DNA from: Capsaspora owczarzaki ATCC 30864
Lineage: Eukaryota > Opisthokonta > Filasterea
Assembly (NCBI RefSeq): GCF_000151315.2
Contig: NW_011887292.1
Coordinates: forward strand, 342,358 to 406,357
DNA: 64,000 nt
Reading direction: 5' to 3'
In this document: piece by piece, positions 58,362 to 64,000 of the stretch
Position numbering within the stretch: the stretch's first letter is position 1
Layout of the letters: every line of letters begins with the position of its first letter
The notes under the pieces: generated by a model
Databases searched by the model: none
Told to the model about the DNA's origin: nothing
The model's input: the letters and a program-made list of their open reading frames with translations, nothing else
Made by a program: the position numbers and the translations under genes

Positions 58362-59479
58362 TGGCTGTGTTGAAAAGTAAGAAACTGGGACTGCCACTTG
58401 GCTGGGTTTGAACGAGTGGAGCGTTATTGCGGCTGGGCTTCTGAGCAACGTGGAAATGGGACTAGGGATGGCTAGTCACTAATCGAGGATGAGTGAGGGT
58501 CGAGTATGGCGGGCAAATCTCAAGCATTTCCGTTTCAAACGTCGAGGCATTCACACGTCTGTTCTCTTGTGCTCATCGAAGAACAGTCAAGCACACAAAA
58601 TGTGTCCAATCTTAGTGTACTGAATCGAGCATGCATGGTTCAACGCCGAAGCATCCACACATCGGTTTCTGTTTGAAGGGAGATTTGATTTGATTTGAAT
58701 TTCCATTTTCTAAGCAAGTCAGTCTTATTTTTTTCTTTCTTTGTTGCAGTTGTTGGATTCAAAGAGGGTCGTTTCACTTTTTGGTAAGCCATTGAGCTCA
58801 AGCTTCACACTCACACATGCGAGGAACTCTCTCGATCATCCATGCGACCCGACAACACCAAAAAACCCTTCATTGAGACTCGGCTTCGTTTTTTGAGTAA
58901 AGCGGGCGCGTTGGAGCACACATACATGCCATGTCCATTGACGGTTGAAGCAACGTTGCAACTTCAAACGGGTTGGGGTGCCCCGCGTGGGGAGAGAGAG
59001 AGAGAGAGAGTGAGTCGAAATTGCGCAGAATTGAGCCGTGGCGCCACAGTTGTCGGAGATTCGCATCTCCACAGCAGACTCCTCGCGTTGATGCATTGGC
59101 TGAGCTGCTCCAAGCTGGTGCTCACAGAAGACCAACTTGCCTGTTTCTCCCCCGTTTTTGACTTTGACTTGAGGAGAGTGAGACTTGAACCCGCATGCGC
59201 AAAAGTCACTGTCGGACTTTGGATGAAGTATTAAATGCGAAAATAAAAAGAAAAAAAAGAAAAAGAAAAAAAAGAAAAAAAAAACGCAGTGAAAATGTAT
59301 TGCTGTGCAGGAGCGAAAGCGGAAGGGACGGGGAGCCGCACGGCCCGATTTTCGCTGCGGATTCGGGTGTGTAGCAGCGAGTTGCATGCAATGCCGCTGC
59401 GAATGGGGGCTTGCATCGACCGCAGCAAATCGCAGGAAGGCGAGTACAATAATTGGATTGGGGCGAAAACTGTGACAGT

Positions 59480-59520
<41 letters not shown>

Positions 59521-60726
59521 ATTTCATTGGTTTTCACCTCACAGTGACAAAACTCGCAACACACACACATCGACATCCCGCTTTCCAATGAGCACCATGC
59601 ATTGACAGCAACTTGCTGCTGGATGTTGATGCATGCAGTCAAAAAGGCGCAGTCCGGATGACTCGTCGTCTGATTTGAGATTGAGACAGCACCGCGGAGG
59701 TCAGCTGAAACATTCAGTCCGTGATAGGTCACGTCCCCCCCCCCTCTCTCAATCTCAATCTCAATCTCTCTCTCTTTCTCTCTCTTTGGCTCAACAAAAT
59801 GACACGTCCACACCAAAAATATTATTGGTTGCAATCCAGTCCATTTTATTCACATCGCATTTTCGGTCTCTTCTTCTGTCTTGAAGTTTGATTCTTTTTG
59901 TTTTTGTTGTGCAAAAGCAAAAAGGAGAGATCAACCGAGGGTAAGCAAGAGACGACGAGGAGAAACAAGAAGAAGGGAACGAACGGAAAACGCAGAAAAA
60001 AAAAAGAAAAAAAAAAAGAAAGAAAAAAAAAAAAAACGCTTCAATGCGCGCCCCAACAAAATGGAAACCGAAAAAGCTCCACTGTGGAGGAGGGTTCAGA
60101 TCAAACTAGCTCCTGTGTCGAGTGATCTTACAATGAAAAGGCAATTCTGCGGGAGAGAGAGCGCACTGGCCGAACAAGAGAGAGAAGGCACACGACAAAT
60201 TGAATGGAGCGTTTTCTGTTGCATTGTGCAAGCCAGAAAAAAAAAAAAAAAAAAAAACCCAAGCTCGAGCTTTACCTCGATCGTCCAAAGCCAATGTCAC
60301 GGTCGATCATTGTCGTCATCGGCAGCAGCGGGCAACTCAAGTTGATCGTGCTCCTGTTCACAATGTGCTGCTTCGTTCCTGGCTTTCCTCGTTTTGAGGT
60401 CTTTCGTTGCTTTTGATTTTGAGGATTCGATTTGCTGCAGCGTCGGAAGGCAGTTTTTGGGAATCAACCCTTTTTTCTGCTCAGCGTTCATTTTGTGTAT
60501 TTTTTCTTTTTTATTCAGTCGTTTTTTATTCTATTGCAATGATACTTTGATCACTCAAAACAGTCTCTGCATGTGTTACGATATTGCCAACGTGTTGTGC
60601 TAACCCTTGAACGACTGTGGATTTGCTTGCTTGCTTCCGATTCAGATTTCAAAAAAAGACCGAAACAAGAAAAAACAACACCAAAATCTCTCAGAATTCC
60701 CTAAGAAAACAAAACTCGCCCCCATC
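58362..60726. other. Divergent intergenic region between VMP1 and the FAS gene
   Basis: 2.4 kb with many simple repeats: GA runs near 58991-59009, a T run at 59481-59519, CT runs at 59748-59790, and A-rich stretches at 59996-60035. No gene with consistent exons was found. It must hold both promoters. Confidence 0.5.
59481..59519 (+). repeat. Poly(T) tract, 39 nt
   Basis: Uninterrupted T run in the intergenic region upstream of FAS. Confidence 0.95.
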
Positions 60727-63700
60727 ATGGTCGGACCTGCACCAACTATTGCCTATCCACTTTCTCCCAACGTGGATCGTCATCTGCAACATTCGCAGCA
60801 GGAGCATCTTACACCAAACACCATGTCGACCGCTTCAACTACTTCTGCTACCACTAGCGCTCCATTGACTGGTTCATCGTCGTCGTTGTCGTCGTCGTCG
60901 AGCCTTGGCATCCGAATTCTCGCCATCAAGAGCTCCCCGACCTCTTCGGAGGTCCAGATTCCTGTGCCGGAGGGCTGCTGGCACTTGGCCGACCACATCC
61001 GCCACCAGTACAACACTTGGACGTCGAGCCGTGCTGCACTGGATGGCGTTTCAATGACATCGTCGGCCTCGGATTCTGTCGACTACCCGCTTTCGACCGC
61101 GTTCGCCAACGCCCAGGCTTCCGCGTCAGCTCCAGTGGGCGGAGCTGCGGCTCACCCCAATGCCGCCGCGGGTGCCTTGGCCTCTGTGCACGGACCTGCC
61201 CCGGCTTCGTCGCAGCTCGTCGTGACTGCCAACTTTTTGGCTTTTGTCACAGACCACTACGGGCAGCACATGCAACGCGGCGGCCTTGCGACCTCGTCCG
61301 CATTCGCCTTCACCTACGACGTGGCCGCCGCGTCCCACTTTCTCAAGGCGGTTTTTGTCCACTTTTTCGACACGTTTGCGCGCTTCAACGACATTCACGC
61401 GATTGTCCGCCACCTGCCGGCCGATATCGGAACATGCATTGTCCAGGTCTTCCTCCAGGCACGCGCGGCCGTGCTGCGTACGGGCTTGCTCAGTCTCGAC
61501 GAGTGCAAACATGCCCCTGCCACTCCAGCCCTCTTCAACCGTGTGGCTTCCGGCGACGCTGCCCTGTTCTATCTTTTTGGAGGCCAAGGCCCCGTCAACC
61601 TGCTCGACGAGCTCAAGCGCACAGCCACGACCTATGGCAGTCTGATTGGCACTTTGCTTGACACGCTGGCGAACGCCCTGAATGAGTGCTCCACCTCCCC
61701 CGAGGCTCTGGAGGCCGGCTTTTCCTCGCATGGCATTGATGTGCTGGCATGGCTGCGCACCCCGAGCACCGCTCCGTCCCAGGACGTCATTCTTTCGGCG
61801 CCCGTTTCGTTGCCACTGGTCGGCCTGGTCCAGCTTCTCCACTATGCCGTGACGATGCATCTCTTGGAAGTCACACCGGCCGAAATGGTTGCCTTGTCTC
61901 CCGCAGGCGTCACAGGACACAGCCAAGGTTTGGTTTCTGCCGTGGCCGTGGCTTCCTCGCGCACCATGACAGAGTTCACTGCCAACGCCGTCAAGACCAT
62001 CACGCTCTTGTTTTGGATTGGGCTGCGTTCGCAGCAAGTCTTCCCCTCGGTCGCCACCAACCCAAAGCTGCTGCAAGACTCGCTGGATCACGGAGAAGGC
62101 GCACCGACCCCAATGCTGTCCATTCGAGGTGTCACCGCCGAGTTTGTCGGTCGCCAAGTCACCGCCGTCAACCAGCATCTTCCGGCAAATCGCAAGCTGT
62201 CCGTCGCGCTTGTCAACGGCCCCACCTCCACGGTCGTTGCCGGTCCTCCCCAGTCGCTTTATGGTTTGAATGTGGCACTCCGGAAAATCAAAGCTGGACC
62301 GAACGACGACCAGTCTCGCGTTCCGCACTCGCGGCGCAAGGTGGCCTTTGTCACTCGTTACCTGCAAGTCTCCGTTCCATTCCACAGCGAGCACTTGACG
62401 AACGCACCCGCGCTGATTGGCACTGACGTTGCTCGCCTGCAGCTGGACTTTGATCCGTTGGCCTTGAGCATCCCCGTCTTGTCCGCTCACGATGGTCGCG
62501 ATCTGCGCCACGGCCAGTACCTGCCTCAGACCAAGCCCAGCCCTTCCGGCACGGCGAGCGCTGGGCTCTCTCTGACCATGACGCTGGTTCAGGAAATCTG
62601 CTGCGATGCCGTCAACTGGGAAGCGGCCACCAACCCTGGCGCTGTGTCCGTTCAAGTTGCACTGCCTGAGGCGGCCACCGCTGCTGCTCCTCTGACTGCT
62701 GGCACCAACGTCAAGGCAGCAGCGGCGGGTGCCACTACCACACCCATCACTACTTCCACCAGCATCCCTCTGACTGCTCTGACTGTCAGGCAAAAGCACG
62801 CCTTGAACGTCTTCCCTCCCAGCATCCAAGAAGAGGCCAACGGTAGCCATGGCGCTCATCCCAAGCCAGCTGCTGCTCGCCCGACCCCGCCCACAAAGAC
62901 CGTCGTCGCTTCCGTCACCCACATGATTGACTTTGGCCCGGGCGACTCTGCCGGTATTGGTGGCCTGACGGCCCGAAACAAGCAAGGCCGTGGCATTCAA
63001 ATCATTCTTGCGGGCGCTGCGGCGACACCCAACAGCGCGCTGTTGCCGCAATGGTCGTTGCTGGATAACAGCACACTATCTGTGCGCTACTCGTCCGACT
63101 GGAGTCGAGACTTTGCGCCGCGCCTCGTTCGCACCGCGCACGATGGCGTGATTCATGTAGACACCAAGTTTTCGCGACTGATTGGCAAGCCTCCACTCAT
63201 GATTGCCGGAATGACCCCGAGCACGGTGTCAGACCGCTTTGTGGCTGCGTCCATCAACGCTGGCTTCCACTGCGAGCTTGCAGGAGGCGGCCACTACAAT
63301 GAGCGTGCGCTGCGCGACAAGGTGGACAAGATTCTGGCCCAGGTGCAGCCAGGCGAGGGCATTACGCTGAATATTCTCTTCCTCAACGTCAAGCAGTGGT
63401 CGTTCCAATACCCGCTTGTTCAAGTGATGCGCAAGGAAGGCTACAACATGGACGGCATGTGCATTGCTGCTGGTGTCCCCTCCCTTGGCAGCGCCAACGA
63501 AATTATCAGCTCGCTTCACCAAAGCGGCTTCCGCCATGTGTCGTTCAAGCCCGGCTCGATTGAGAGCATTGTGCGTGTCATTGACATTGCGAGTGCCAAC
63601 CCGCAGATGACCATCATTCTGCAATGGACTGGCGGCCGCGCAGGAGGCCACCACTCGTTTGAAGACTTCCACGCACCGCTTCTCGAGACCTACGGTGCCA

Positions 63701-64000
63701 TTCGGCAGCAAAGCAACATTGTGCTGGTTGGTGGCAGCGGCATGGGTGATGCGGAAGGCTCGCTCCCGTATCTGACTGGCGATTGGTCGGTCAAGTTCAA
63801 CCAAGCCCCCATGCCGCTTGACGGCATTCTGTTCGCCTCCAGGTTGTTGGTTGCCGAGGAGGGCTGCGCCTCGCTCGCCGTCAAGCAAGCCATTGTCGAC
63901 GCTCCCGGCATTCCGGCCGACAAGGAGCTCGAGTGGGAGCGCAGCTACCAGAGCGTGGTCGGTGGCGTTGTCACCGTCACCTCCGAGCTCGGCGAGCCCA
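60727..64000 (+). CDS. FAS1: Fungal-type (microbial type I) fatty acid synthase, beta-type N-terminal part; 3' end outside window
   Basis: An open frame of at least 1,091 codons with no intron, running off the right edge. The first domain is the acetyltransferase: LFYLFGGQGPVN, then the nucleophile elbow GHSQG (about residue 398) and later SVPFHSEHL. After a variable linker comes the enoyl reductase domain: GKPPLMIAGMTPSTVSDRFVAAS, HCELAGGGHYNERAL, FLNVKQWSFQYPLV, AAGVPSLGSANEII, HVSFKPGSIESIV, ILQWTGGRAGGHHSFEDFHAP, IVLVGGSGMGDAEGSLPYLTGDWSV, and the FMN-domain end ADKELEWERSYQSVVGG followed by VTVTSELGEP. This order (AT then ER) is that of yeast Fas1 or the fused fungal/bacterial type, not the animal FASN order (KS-MAT-DH-ER-KR). 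Dehydratase and malonyl/palmitoyl transferase domains are expected downstream. The ATG at 60727 is the first in frame; the one at 60823 is an alternative. Confidence 0.93.
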   Translation, partial: MVGPAPTIAYPLSPNVDRHLQHSQQEHLTPNTMSTASTTSATTSAPLTGSSSSLSSSSSLGIRILAIKSSPTSSEVQIPVPEGCWHLADHIRHQYNTWTSSRAALDGVSMTSSASDSVDYPLSTAFANAQASASAPVGGAAAHPNAAAGALASVHGPAPASSQLVVTANFLAFVTDHYGQHMQRGGLATSSAFAFTYDVAAASHFLKAVFVHFFDTFARFNDIHAIVRHLPADIGTCIVQVFLQARAAVLRTGLLSLDECKHAPATPALFNRVASGDAALFYLFGGQGPVNLLDELKRTATTYGSLIGTLLDTLANALNECSTSPEALEAGFSSHGIDVLAWLRTPSTAPSQDVILSAPVSLPLVGLVQLLHYAVTMHLLEVTPAEMVALSPAGVTGHSQGLVSAVAVASSRTMTEFTANAVKTITLLFWIGLRSQQVFPSVATNPKLLQDSLDHGEGAPTPMLSIRGVTAEFVGRQVTAVNQHLPANRKLSVALVNGPTSTVVAGPPQSLYGLNVALRKIKAGPNDDQSRVPHSRRKVAFVTRYLQVSVPFHSEHLTNAPALIGTDVARLQLDFDPLALSIPVLSAHDGRDLRHGQYLPQTKPSPSGTASAGLSLTMTLVQEICCDAVNWEAATNPGAVSVQVALPEAATAAAPLTAGTNVKAAAAGATTTPITTSTSIPLTALTVRQKHALNVFPPSIQEEANGSHGAHPKPAAARPTPPTKTVVASVTHMIDFGPGDSAGIGGLTARNKQGRGIQIILAGAAATPNSALLPQWSLLDNSTLSVRYSSDWSRDFAPRLVRTAHDGVIHVDTKFSRLIGKPPLMIAGMTPSTVSDRFVAASINAGFHCELAGGGHYNERALRDKVDKILAQVQPGEGITLNILFLNVKQWSFQYPLVQVMRKEGYNMDGMCIAAGVPSLGSANEIISSLHQSGFRHVSFKPGSIESIVRVIDIASANPQMTIILQWTGGRAGGHHSFEDFHAPLLETYGAIRQQSNIVLVGGSGMGDAEGSLPYLTGDWSVKFNQAPMPLDGILFASRLLVAEEGCASLAVKQAIVDAPGIPADKELEWERSYQSVVGGVVTVTSELGEP

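Noticed and set aside
61126-63051. 641-codon minus-strand ORF
   Set aside because: Antisense shadow of the fatty acid synthase reading frame, with biased Gly/Arg/Gln-rich composition.

Overview
This window is eukaryotic nuclear DNA. Genes are split by short GT-AG introns, mostly about 60-170 nt. Third codon positions are GC-rich, and there are AATAAA poly(A) signals, type-2-promoter tRNA genes and many homopolymer and microsatellite tracts. The gene set includes CENP-O, TAO kinase, a TRPML channel, VMP1, ACSS3, ASPDH, GINS/SLD5, RRP1, ALG12 and STT3. Together with a fungal-type fatty acid synthase and a Cache-type class III cyclase, it suggests a unicellular opisthokont, most likely a unicellular relative of animals (for example a filasterean such as Capsaspora). 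The species is inferred from gene content, not proved. One 100-N assembly gap lies at 27936-28035.

Layout. 1-2714 (-): 3'-truncated STT3 oligosaccharyltransferase. 3142-5184 (-): one-exon OLD-family ATPase/TOPRIM nuclease. 6403-7572 (-): TKL kinase with a C-terminal RING. 7888-10569 (-): leucine-rich-repeat protein of 18 exons, 16 of them exactly 84 nt. 11560-12186 (+): small secreted protein. 12601-14907 (-): charged coiled-coil protein with a 16-nt micro-exon. 15348-17094 (+): CENP-O. 17498-20443 (+): large multipass membrane protein. 20566-23076 (-): ACSS3-like acyl-CoA synthetase. 23522-24573: five tRNA-Glu genes on both strands. 24772-26245 (-): aspartate dehydrogenase. 27238 to about 29538 (-): LisH-like/AT-hook protein. 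30491-33132 (-): RRP1. 33512-35504 (+): ALG12. 35637-36911 (-): SLD5. 37101-37173 (-): sixth tRNA-Glu. 37726-38273 (-): 148-aa orphan. 38669/40016-44318 (+): membrane nucleotide cyclase. 46337-50177 (+): TRPML channel. 50814-55773 (+): TAO-type kinase. 56212-58361 (-): VMP1. 60727-64000 (+): 5' part of a fungal-type fatty acid synthase, running off the edge.

The genes are mostly unrelated housekeeping and signalling loci, as expected of a compact eukaryotic genome. Some share pathways: STT3 and ALG12 act in N-glycosylation; RRP1 and ALG12 are divergent with about 380 bp between their starts; SLD5 and CENP-O act in replication and chromosome segregation; TRPML and VMP1 act in endolysosome, ER and autophagy membranes. 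The most unusual items are the exon-modular LRR gene, the OLD-type nuclease, the GCCCA box at a fixed distance upstream of all six tRNA-Glu genes, the altered TRPML pore motif, and the kinase-RING fusion with an HLD catalytic loop. Exon boundaries were derived by hand from reading-frame continuity, splice sites and family motifs.
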